This document shows positions 1 through 9,499 of a stretch of DNA of 19,415 nt, one piece after another. The notes below the pieces were generated by a model that searched no databases, was not told the origin of the DNA, and saw nothing but the letters and a program-made list of their open reading frames with translations. This DNA is from Daldinia sp. FL1419 (lineage: Eukaryota > Ascomycota > Sordariomycetes > Xylariales > Hypoxylaceae). Position 1 is the stretch's first letter; the number at the start of each line of letters is the position of its first letter. Made by a program: the position numbers and the translations under genes. The stretch lies in NCBI GenBank assembly GCA_025201765.1, contig MU623671.1, positions 1-19,415 on the forward strand, written 5' to 3'.

Positions 1-75
1 AAATCTATTAAATCTATTAAATCTATTAAATCTATTAAATCTATTAAATCTATTAAATCTATTAAATCTATTAAA
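1..75. repeat. 9-bp minisatellite (AAATCTATT)n
   Basis: Eight perfect copies of AAATCTATT plus three more bases start the window. The array probably continues leftwards outside it. There is no divergence between units, unlike every other repeat here, so it is recent or too short to be a RIP target. It does not match the common fungal telomere repeat TTAGGG on either strand. Confidence 0.95.
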
Positions 76-88
76 AATAATTTAAATA

Positions 89-182
89 AATTACATTTAT
101 TTGATACCCGGACATCGTCCGCTTCCTATTGGAATTAAATTACACTTTTGGCTACCGGCTTCGTCCTGGATTTAATTTTATA
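89..182. repeat. GC-richer island with imperfect tandem duplication
   Basis: Two related segments follow each other: AATTACATT...GATACCCGGACATCGTCC and AATTACACTT...GCTACCGGCTTCGTCC, each followed by a TGG-A-TTAA stretch. CpG and CCGG sites survive here while the flanks are almost pure A/T. No coding frame or RNA structure was recognised. It may be a remnant of a short repeat that escaped mutation. Confidence 0.5.
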
Positions 183-544
183 AAATCTTTATTAATAATA
201 ATATAAATAAATTTCAAATTAATATATTTTTAAATTAATAAAATTATATAGCAATTTAATAATATATAATAACATCCTTTTAGAATATTTACTTTTTAAT
301 TTTATTAATAATTATATAAATGTTTTAGATTAAATATATATTATAATAATATCTTTTATTATAATCTTTATACTTTATTATTGGAAAGTTGGAATTAAAA
401 TTAAAATAAATTATCAATTTATCTTTTGGATGGTAGGGGTATACATTATGATAAATCTTTTGTTAAAATTATTATAACTTTAAATAATAAATTTTAATTT
501 CTTATAAAATGTAAGAATATTTTTAATTTTAATTTTATAGATTA
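183..544. other. AT-rich stretch with no recognised feature
   Basis: Stops are present in all frames and no partner repeat was found in the window. A short G-bearing patch near 425-445 (TTTTGGATGGTAGGGGTATAC) stands out but could not be assigned. Confidence 0.6.
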
Positions 545-800
545 TTTATAATTTAAAAATTAGCACCGTTTTAAGCCATTTTGGAGAGTAAATAAAATAT
601 TATAATGTTGAAAAGAAGGTTGTAAAAGTAAGAATAAGTGATGGCTTTTTATAAAGATGTAAAATCATTCACATATATTTATACTTTATATAAATTTCAT
701 ATACCTTAACCTTCTCTTAAAATAACCTTTTTACAATATAATAATATTTTTATTATTTATTAAAAAAATAATAAAGCCATTTTAGATTTTATTATTGTCC
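545..800 (+). repeat. Repeat V, left copy (inverted relative to 17698-17950)
   Basis: The reverse complement of this segment aligns along its length with 17698-17950. Landmarks are ACAATAATAAAATCTAAAATGG, the block AGAAGGTTAAGGTATATG, and CTCCAAAATGGCTTAAAAC. Differences are mainly transitions. The segment also has weak internal symmetry: AAATATTATAATGTTG near its start and the complement of CAATATAATAATATTTT near its end. It may therefore be a MITE of about 250 bp. The ends and target duplication could not be fixed. Confidence 0.8.
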
Positions 801-1381
801 TACACCTAAGTTATTGCCATACTATTTTGTAAAGTTTAGGTATTACTGGAGGTCACCCCAAGAGCTAACACAATCCTTAAATTTTTGAATAAGATCTTTT
901 ATTAAGACAAAGTATTGAATTGGTGTAGAGCGATTAGGTAATAAATACTACCTTGTAAAGACCCTATTAGCCTCCTTAAAACTAGACCCTTCAGATCTCC
1001 ACAGTTCTTTTGGATATAAATAAGCCTTTAAAAGTTATTTTTCTTATTTGATTAACTTAAGTTCAATATATTTTTTTAGGAATTTCTTTTTTAAATTGGT
1101 GTAAAGTAATTAGGTTATAGATATTACTTTGTAAAAACCTTATTAGCCCCTTTAGAGCTAGACCTTCCAAATCTTCACAACTCTTTTGGATATAAATAGG
1201 CCTTTAAGAGTTATTTTTTTTATTTAATCAAAAAACGTTTATCAGATTTTAGAATTTAATTTTTTTATAAAGTCTTTATATAAAAATATATAATTTAATT
1301 TTTTTAAAATCTTTATATAAAAATATATAATTTAATTTTTTTTTAAAAAGTATCTTCTTAAAGTATATTACTATTAATAAA

Positions 1382-1385
<4 letters not shown>

Positions 1386-1414
<29 letters not shown>
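1386..1414. repeat. (TA)n microsatellite
   Basis: An uninterrupted alternating TA run of 29 bases inside a Q unit. The homologous position of the copy at 12600-12790 has GTAGTTACATATATTTGC instead, so the run expanded in this copy only. Confidence 0.95.
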
Positions 1415-1418
<4 letters not shown>

Positions 1419-2018
1419 TAATTAATTTATTCCCCTTTTTAAAATATAATTATTTTATATTTTTAATTTATATAACCTCTAACTTACTATAAGTTAATTA
1501 AAATATAAAATATATTTTATAAAAACTATTAAAATCTTTATTCATTATTTAAATTTTTAATTAAATTTATCTTTAAATTATTTTTATAATAAAATTAATT
1601 TGATTAATATATTTTCGTTTTTAAAGAGGTTCTAATAAAGACCTACTTATCACATTTAAATTAAAGGTTTAAAATAAATATTGAATTGGGGTAATATAAT
1701 TATGTAATTAAAGTTATTTTACAAGACCTTATTTAATAACCTCTTTCATAAAATCAACCTTTTTAAGTTTTCCATAAGCTTTTTAGAATATAGATAGATT
1801 TTCAAAAATTATTTTTTTATTTAATCAACTTAAATTTTTAAATATAAAATTATTAATTTTTTTTATAAAACTTTGTATAATAAAAGTATAGGATATATTT
1901 TATAAGAGTTATTAAAATTTTTATTTAATATATAAATTCTTAAAAATTAATTTTTATTTAATTAAGTTAATCTTTTTAGTATTAATTTACTTAAACTTTT
2001 TTATAGTTTTATATAATA

Positions 2019-2434
2019 ACGTACCCCACAAGTCAACCGATCAGCAAAAATACATACAAAATACATCTGTGCGTAAACGTGCGTTCTATTTAAAAAAATT
2101 GTATCAAAAATCAACTTTAAGATTTGAATATCCCTTTTAAGAGTAATAATTACAGTATTTTTTCTAAATTTATTACGATTTTTTTCAATTTATTAAAAAT
2201 AAAAAAGGAAAAGTGGGTCTAAAACAGTTGATATTTTAACCAACTTCTTCTATACCCCCGGGAGAGTTTTTTCAATTTATTTATGATATCAGATTTATAT
2301 AATATAAAATATATCAAAATTTGAAAAAATAAGATTAAGAATTCGTAAAGTTATAATTTTTAAATCTCTTTAATTTTCGGTTATATTTCGGCTGATCGGT
2401 TGACTTGTTTGATTAGTTAACTTATGCGGCACGT
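2019..2434. mobile_element. MITE-1, Tc1/mariner-pogo-like, TA target site
   Basis: The ends are inverted repeats: ACGTACCCCACAAGTCAACC on the left, and on the reverse complement of the right ACGTGCCGCATAAGTT..., with the shared core CAAGTCAACCGATCAGC. Both ends are flanked by TA (2017-2018 and 2435-2436), the target duplication typical of Tc1/mariner and fungal Fot1/pogo elements. The right TIR carries an extra block of about 20 bp before the core. Removing the 416-bp element plus one TA restores the R-repeat period, so it is an insertion into R. It keeps CpG and GC-rich stretches that its surroundings have lost. There is no transposase frame, so it is non-autonomous. The superfamily is inferred from TIR style and the TA site only. 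Confidence 0.85.
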
Positions 2435-3735
2435 TAGTTTATAATTTCTTTCTTTTATTTAATATATTATCTTTTTTTTTAAATATAAGTTACTATTTTA
2501 AATAATTATTTTTATTATTATTTATTTAATTATTTTAATATCTTTTTTAAGATATAATTACTTTATATATTTTATTAGTTGAAGTGTAATATATATCTTA
2601 TAGGAGTTATTAGAGTTCTTGTTTAATATAAGCCTTTATGAGTTAATCTTTATCTAATTAAATTAAATATTTTATTATAATGAATTGGGATAGTGTAATT
2701 ATGTAATTAAAATTACCTTATAAAACTTTATTAATTTTTATGGAATTAATCCTTCTAAGGTTTCTATAGGCTTTTTGAAATATAAATAAGCTTTTAGGAG
2801 TTGTTTTCTTATCTAATTAGGTTAAGCTCTCAAATATAAAATCATTATTTCTTTTATAGAGTTTTGTATGATAAAACTTTAGGGTATATCCTGTAGGAGT
2901 TATTAAAGTTCCTATTTAATTAGATTTTTTATTTAATATAAATAACCCTTTAAAAATTATTTTCCTATATGATTAGGTTAGGTTTTTAAGTATAAAGGTA
3001 TCTATTTTTTTCAATGAATAAGAACTCTAATAATTTTCATAGGATATGTCCTGTATTTTAATTAATTTATAATAGGTTAGAGGCTGTATGAGTATAGAGG
3101 ATATAGGGTAATTATATTTTAAAGAATGTAATAGAATGATTAGGTAGAAAAATTGTTTTATATAATTGTTTAACAATGGTAGTACATATGATGAAATTAT
3201 AGTTAAAAAATATATATATTATTTGTATAAAATTTTATAAAAATGATTTTTAAAGAAGTATATGGAATTTGATTTGATTAGGTAAGAAATTAATTATTAA
3301 AGATTTATTTATATTTAAAAGATTATGTATAAATCTTATAGCGGTGGTTAATAAGGTCCTTTAGATTAGTTTCTATTACATATTCACACTACACCAGTTC
3401 AATATTATTTTAAAAATTATTTACTATTATTAGTAATTATTTTTATTAATTTCTTTATTAATTCTTTAATATTTTTTTGAGATATAATTATTTTGTATAT
3501 TTTATTAGTTGAAGTGTAAGGCATATTTTGTAGGAGTTATTAGAGTTTTTGTTTAATATATTTAATTAAATATAAGAAGGTTGTATATTATTTTGAAAAG
3601 TTAGATTTAATTAGATAAAAGTTAATTTTTAAGGGTTTATATATATTTAGAAACGTTTGTAGAAATTTTAAAAGGGGTTGTTTTATAAAAGTTAAAAGTA
3701 GTTTTAATTATGTAATTATATTATTTTAATTTAAT

Positions 3736-4704
3736 ATATGGTTAAATATAAGGTTGATTAATCAGGATGTGATTGGGTATAAGGCTGATGAGGTTGGTAA
3801 AATAGAAAAGGATTGAAGAAATTAGGGTTAATAATTAATCAATTAAAATGTAATTAATTAATTTGGATATGATTAATCAGCTAAGTCAGAGGAGGGGGAA
3901 ACCGACCCCCAGTTTTGCACAGATCATTTACTACCCATTTTGGTTTAACAGAAGTACATCAGAAGAAAAGAAATAAATTATTAAACATTTAATTGATTAA
4001 TTAATTTATAATTACCATTTTAAATATAACTCTCTAAAACCAACTAATAAACTAATATTGCTAATCCTAAACAGGCTTAACCTTTTCTTTAATTTTTTTA
4101 TAATATAAAGGGTAATAATTTAAATAAAAATATAATTTACATCTAAATTAACCTTTTTTCATTCCCCGGACTTTATTTAAACCAATTTTAGTTTAAACTT
4201 TTAAACTTAATTTAAATTATAACTAATTAAAGGGATCATTTTAAGGATAAAGGTTTTTAATTAATTAAAAAATAAAGAAAGAAAAATAAGAAAAATATAT
4301 CAGATTAGTATAAAAAGGTGAATACCTGGCTATTTATTAAATTATAATTAATCCTTTCTAATAGGGGGTCAGTTTCTAAGGGGGGTCGGTTTCCCCCTCC
4401 TCTAACTTAGGTTGTAATTGAATATAAGGCTAACCAATCAGAAAAGGTTGGCAAAGCTAGCTAATTAGAAAAAGTTTCATATATTTGGTTTATAACATTT
4501 AAAAATTTTTAAAATTTAAATTTTTTTATTTTTAAAAAATATCAAGAAAATTAATAAAATATTAAAAAAATAGGTTTATAATATTATTTAAAATTTAAAA
4601 ATTATAAGGTTAATTTAAGGGGTTAATATGTTTAATAAGGTTATTTTTTCTTTACCTATATTAATAATCTTCTAATATAAAACCTTAAGAAATTTTAAGG
4701 CATA
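3736..4704 (+). repeat. Repeat S (copy 1), split by MITE-2
   Basis: This is collinear with 16641-17012 on the same strand once MITE-2 is removed. Shared landmarks are TTTAATATATGGTTAAA, AGCTAATTAGAAAAAG, TTAATAAGGTTATTTTTTC and the terminal hairpin CCTTAAGAAATTTTAAGGCAT. Both copies directly follow a minus-strand R unit, so R and S probably form one composite repeat. This copy has additional local duplication of the GATTAATCAGGATGTGATTG segment in 3745-3880. Differences between copies are mostly transitions. No coding content was seen. Confidence 0.8.
3881..4410. mobile_element. MITE-2 with 30-bp GC-rich TIRs
   Basis: The first and last 30 bases are inverted repeats with one mismatch in 30: CTAAGT[C/T]AGAGGAGGGGG, then AAACCGACCCCC. 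A second inner copy of the motif (GGGGGTCAGTTT at 4365-4376) lies just inside the right TIR as a subterminal repeat. The paralogous S copy at 16641-17012 lacks the insert and so acts as an empty site. The exact ends are uncertain: if the element starts at AGT, a TA target duplication (3882-3883 and 4408-4409) is possible. No transposase frame is present in its 530 bp. The TIRs are the most GC-rich sequence in the window, so the element is young or was spared by RIP. Confidence 0.85.
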
Positions 4705-5873
4705 ATGTATTAAATATTTTTTTATATTAAAAGGTGAATTTTAATAAAAATATAAAGTAAAATTAAAATTATAACAATATAATTTAATTAGATAAGTGGC
4801 AAATAGGTTCTTTGTGGAACACAATTCTTACCCAGAACAAATACTAAAAGATGGACCGGATACCTATAATATATTCTAGGTACATCGGAGTAGTAATAAA
4901 TAAATAAATAAAATAATTTAAAAATTATTATATTTTAATAGATTAATATATTATATATTTTGGATTGTAAAATTCTTTTATTAAATAATATATTAAACTT
5001 TTTTGTATTTAATATTTTACATAATTTTCTTAAAATAATAATCTTCCTTATTATATATAATTAAAAGAATAAAATAAAATAATTTTATTTTTTATTATCA
5101 AAATGAAAGATATTAATATATAAAAGATTATTAATATATATAAAATCTTTATTTAAAATTATTTTATAATTATCTAAATTAAATATAAATTTAGGTAATT
5201 ATATTTAAAATTCTTTAATAAATATTAAATTATTTTTAAATTAAATATAAGGTTTAATATATGAATTTTGGAATATAAATATCCTTTTGGATATATTAGA
5301 TGTAATAATAATATTTTTATTAGTAATTATAATAGTCTTATAAGGGCTTTTCCATTTATTCTTTTCTTAATAAATAAACATTTTACTATTAATGAGTAAA
5401 AATATAAATAATGTTTTTATGGTGTTAATAATAATATGAATATTAAATATATTTTAAATGAAATATTATAATTTAATTTTCTTAATTTCTATTATAATTC
5501 TTTATATTATTCAGGCCTTTTAAATTTAAGAAAATATAAGTAATAAATTTATATTAATCTAAAACTAGATATTAAAAATAAATAATATTAAAATAAATCT
5601 ATTAAGATTAATTATATTATTAATTATTTTAATAATTATTTATAAATGTAATATCTTTAAACTAAAATTTTAAAATTTATTTATAATTATTTTATAGGTT
5701 TGGTAAATTAGATTATAATATCCTTTAATTTTATTAATAGATTAATATATTTTAATTAATATTTAATAATAAGTAATTTTTGTAATATATTTATTTATTT
5801 ATTTATTATTATTCCGATTTACCTAAAATATATTACAAGTATCTGGTCCATCTTTTGGTATTTATTCCAGGTA
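4704..5873. mobile_element. Element U, long-TIR DNA element (left TIR, body, start of right TIR)
   Basis: The left arm (about 4704-4913) is an inverted repeat of 5789-5873 continued at 17507-17655. In the inner 80 bp the arms differ at 11 positions, ten of them transitions. The arms carry AAATACTAAAAGATGGACC and AATAAATAAATAAATA. The right arm is broken at 5873 by the retrotransposon and resumes at 17507 without loss, apart from the 5-bp duplication. The uninterrupted element would be about 1.3 kb with TIRs of about 200 bp. The interior (4914-5788) is AT-rich with stops in all frames and no recognised protein. This could be a large MITE or fold-back element. Confidence 0.8.
5869..5873. repeat. 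Target site duplication AGGTA (3' LTR side)
   Basis: AGGTA abuts the LTR here and recurs at 17502-17506 directly after the other LTR. It belongs to the U TIR: the left TIR reads CCCAGAACAAATAC preceded by TA, the complement of ...CCAGGTA. This gives independent proof that it is target sequence. Confidence 0.92.
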
Positions 5874-6053
5874 TGTTGGATGGATAAGGTACCATTACAT
5901 GCAATAGTAAAAGTAAAGGTATTTGTAAATTTAGTAAAAAGTGATATAATTTTAAAAAAGAATGTATTTTGGTTGGAAATCAAAATATGTGGAGTTAAAT
6001 ATAAGATTAAAGTGGATCTGTACTACCATAATTATATAATCAATATTTCCACA
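5874..6053 (-). repeat. 3' LTR of the Copia element
   Basis: 180 bp, aligned without a gap to 17322-17501. About 29 positions differ and every one is a transition, in both directions, as expected when two copies are mutated independently by RIP. On the minus strand it begins TGTGGAAATATTGATTATAT and ends CCTTATCCATCCAACA, so it has the canonical TG...CA ends. A 75-codon plus-strand reading frame starting at 5880 covers this LTR and 51 bases beyond it. The other LTR has a stop in that frame, and the frame runs against the element, so it is not a gene. Confidence 0.93.
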
Positions 6054-6590
6054 TTAATAATTTTTTCTTTTCTCGCGAGGTTATGTGATATTAATGAGTG
6101 TTAGTTAGGGTTATGATTTTAAACGTTTAAATGTGTTAAGATTAACTCTTTTCCATAATCCTCTTTTTACTCCTACTTATATTAAATTAATTAATGATTC
6201 CTTTATAAAATAATATAAGTTTATGTTTTAAGAAATGTTGGATTAATATTCTAATAGAATAAACAATACTGTAATATTATAAATTAGTGGTTATTGAGGT
6301 TAATATTAATAATTTGGGGTATTTTGGAATTAGGTATATCTTATTAATAAAAGTGTTATTAAAAATATATAAAAATAATTAAGGAAAATTTATTAATAAA
6401 TAAAAAATAAGGATTTATAAATTAATGGTTTGAATTTTATTTAAAAGTGTAATAATTGATTATTTAAAATATATAATAGTATATAATCTTATTTAATAAT
6501 TTTTTTTTTTAAAAAATTATATTTATTCATTTATTTAAATTATTAAATCAATTAAGGAAAATGGTTAATATTATTTGTATTATTTAGGTT
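6054..6590 (-). other. 3' untranslated region and polypurine tract of the Copia element
   Basis: On the minus strand a purine run GAGAAAAGAAAAAA (6061-6074) sits 7 bases before the 3' LTR, a plausible plus-strand primer site. The rest, up to the end of pol near 6590, is AT-rich and noncoding. From about 6340 upwards it is shared, inverted, with 18881-19415. No other gene was found. Confidence 0.65.
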
Positions 6591-9480
6591 TACTTAATTT
6601 AACTCTGTAGTCTTAATATAAGATAATTAGTATCAATAAATGTTATAAAAGCTTTATTAATATTAAATTTTGTTATTACATTAATTAAATTATTTTATCC
6701 ATAAATCTATCATATATTGTTAATTTTTTGCCATTTATAAGATTATTGAAATAATATAATATCAATCATTAATTATTTTTCTTTTATTGTTCTGAACTTA
6801 ATAAAACATTTATAAAATAAAAATAAATTAATATATACAATTATAGGTATTACAAAAAACTAAAACTTATCAAATATAGACATTACCATTATTCCAATTA
6901 CAATAACCATATTTATATTATATATTATAACATAAATTTCATTTATTAAAATACTTCAAATAATTTATTTATATTTTATAAAATTCTAATAAATTAAATT
7001 ACCAATTATAATAAATAATTTATTTATTATAATTTTATTAATAATAAAAATTTTATAATTAATTTAAAAATTAAAGTCCTTATTATTTGCAAATAATCTA
7101 TTAATAAATATAAAAATTTTTGTTGTAATAAAATCCAATTTAATATATTAGAATTTTCGTAATAAATTATTTAACTACCATTAAAAATATTTATTGAACT
7201 TATTAATTTTGATTTTTTTAAATTTTTTATATTAAATTATTTCATATATATTAAATATTACCTTAAATTAATAAACAAAAGTAATATAAATATTATAGGC
7301 TTATTACTATATATATTACTAAATAATATCATCTTTTCCGTTCTAGATTAACGCAATCTTCTTACCTTACTCTTTCTAATATAGATAAATATTACCATTA
7401 TTATTAATTAAAATAATATAATTATTAAATATTAATAAGGTATTTTTATTAAGATATAATTTGGGTTTCATTTTAAATTTGGCTTTTTTTATTTTATCCT
7501 CTTCCAATTTATTAAATACTTTATCCAATACCCCAAATATATTATTAATTTACATTTCAATTAAATCAAATCAATTAAACAATTCCAAAACCAAAAAATA
7601 TAGGTTATAAGTTGATGTAATTATGAAAAACTTCTTACGATAATGCTTAAAATAAATTACTTACTAATATATACCAATTTCGGTTATTTTATAGAACAGT
7701 TTTATAATAATTATTATAATATTTTTAAGAAAATGATTTTTGAGTTCTTTAAATAGTGTAATAATAATAATATAATTTAAGTTAATATTTAATTGGGTAT
7801 ATGTTTATATAATATTATGGAATTATATAACCATTTTTTTAATTTGTTATTGTAAAGATAAAATAAGTATAATAATAATCTATTAATTAAAGTGTTAAAT
7901 TATGGGTAATTATGTGAATATTTCCTTTTTCCTTTATCATTATAATTTTGAATAATGAGTTGGGATTTTTTGTATAATTTGTTGATACTTTTTCTTTTAA
8001 TTTTATAAATAATTTATAATTTGAATAATTAAATATTTCTATATTTTATTTTATTATACTTTTTAAATAAAAATATTCTTTATTTAATAAATCCTTCAAT
8101 TTCTTATGTATTTGCTGTTTTAAACAGTTGGCTGGGGGTGGTGATCTTCCCTTTTTAATATAATTGTAGTAATAGTTTTATATTAGTTATTTTTTTGGGA
8201 GATAAGTAAGTTGCATTGTAGGAGTTTGTTGGTTGGGGTTTGTTCCTATTTTTAGGAGGTTGTTTTTGTGGTTGTTTTGTTACAGATGTTTTAATTTTGG
8301 GAATGTATTTATTATTATTATTATATTTATAATTGGAATCTTTATCAATAAGATCTAAAATATATATAGATTTGTTACAAAAATATGATTTTATAATTGT
8401 AATTTTAAAATTAATTGGTTTTTTATTTATTTTAATAGTATAAGTTTTACTATTTTGAATAATTAATTTATGAGGGCCAATCTAACCATTGTTCTTACAA
8501 TAGATACATATTTTAGATTAAAGAGGTAGGTTTAATATATCCAATATATTTAATCTATTTCTCATATTTAGAATATTGTTGATTTATTATTTAGTTTTAA
8601 GTTTACAAATTTTATTTATTACTTTTTTAATAGTTATAATTTAAACAGTAATAAAAGGAAAAGGTAATAAATTATTTATTAATTTCAGATATGCTCTAAA
8701 TATGAATAATATTAATATTAAATCATTTAATTCTACTATATTATTAATAGTTTTTATAACCATTTATAAAATATAATAAATATTAGCTTAAATGTCCTAA
8801 AAATTTTCTAATATTACTTTATATGTTTATTATAATAGGTTATAATATTATTTAACTTTTCTAATTAAATTATATATTTTAACAGATATTTTTTTAATAA
8901 ATATTAATAATATTTTTATATTTAAAATGAATTTATTAATTGCAAAATTAATATTAATATTAAATATTAAATTATTAAATAATCTAAAATAACTATTAAT
9001 CTATATTATCCTTAATATATCCTATATATATTTTACTATTATATTTTTAAAAAACTTTACTACTTAAAATAATATAACTTTATTAATAATATGAAAAACC
9101 AATTTACCTTTAATATACATTATATTAATATAAACATTATAATTAAAATTAATATTATCTTTTACAATAAACTTAAATCATCCTAATGTATTACTATATA
9201 TTTAACATTAGTGATAATATTTATTAATTCTTTCAATAATTATTCAATTTAATTTATTATATTTAATTTTTACAAAAATGTAATAGAATTAATTTATAAT
9301 TAAATAACTAAAACATTTATATATCTATCATAACTCTTCCTTAATTAAATAATAATATATAATTATTTATTCTTTATTATTAAATAAAAACCATAAATGT
9401 TCCTATTTTTAAATAATAGGGTAATACTTATTCTTATAAATGAACACATTCTCAACATTATTCAAAAAAATTCCTAAACA
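6590..9480 (-). pseudogene. Copia pol remnant: integrase, reverse transcriptase, RNase H
   Basis: Read on the minus strand, one frame runs without an indel from about 9300 to 7690 and carries recognisable family blocks between stops. Integrase: IKGKLVFHIINKV (near 9100), IYYILQMVIKTINNIVELND (near 8780), and its C-terminal domain with GPHKL and KKPINFKITIIKSYF (near 8400). A basic Q/P/N-rich linker (TKQPQKQPPKNRNKPQPTN, near 8250) follows. Reverse transcriptase: KGKITTPSQLFKTANT (8110), KSQLIIQNYNDKGK (7950), ITSTYNLYFLV (7600, where the family has a STYDPCLL-like block), then the catalytic box as NN (7541-7546), then KIKKAKFKMKP. RNase H: TTKIFIFINRLFANN (7100) and LMIDII (6765). Stops are nearly all TAA/TAG where Gln or Trp is expected. 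Frame changes occur near 7650 and 6778. The family match is from memory of fungal Copia polyproteins, not a search. Confidence 0.9.
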
Positions 9481-9499
9481 ATCTATATCACAAAGACAT

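Larger units (their letters stand above)
845..3735. repeat. Degenerate R/Q repeat field
   Basis: A roughly 150-bp unit R (starting near TTGAATTGGTGTAGAGCG and ending near TTATTTGATTAA) recurs on the plus strand at about 913-1060, 1093-1229, 1678-1830 and 2678-2825. It recurs on the minus strand at about 3265-3407 and 3598-3735. Between R units is a second unit Q with the landmarks AGTTAATTAAAATATAAAATAT and GGAGTTATTA, for example at 1340-1545, 2470-2640 and 3415-3560. After subtracting the MITE at 2019-2434, the starts 1093, 1678 and 2678 are spaced 585 and 582 bp apart, which suggests an old tandem array. The left edge (ACTGGAGGTCACCCC at 845) is shared with 12219. No coding sense was found. 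It may be derived from ends of an unidentified element. Confidence 0.75.

Noticed and set aside
1..75. Telomere repeat
   Set aside because: AAATCTATT and its complement do not resemble known fungal telomere units, and the array is short.
845..3735. CRISPR-like or regularly spaced array
   Set aside because: The units are about 150 bp, diverged and in both orientations; there are no short identical repeats with unique spacers.
4829..5873. A 1041-bp element with CCCAG/CCAGG ends and a TA target duplication
   Set aside because: The inverted homology goes on beyond both apparent ends: leftwards to 4704 and, after the retrotransposon, from 17,507. The TA is part of the TIR.
5880..6104. 74-residue plus-strand reading frame starting ATGGATAAGG
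   Set aside because: It covers 174 bases of a 180-bp LTR and runs antisense to the element. The paired LTR has an in-frame TAG at the same frame, and the last 51 bases lie in the adjoining noncoding region.
8455..8525. Gag-type zinc knuckle (CIYCKNNG...GPH on the minus strand)
   Set aside because: The expected His and third Cys are absent. The surrounding frame matches the C-terminal part of integrase, not Gag.
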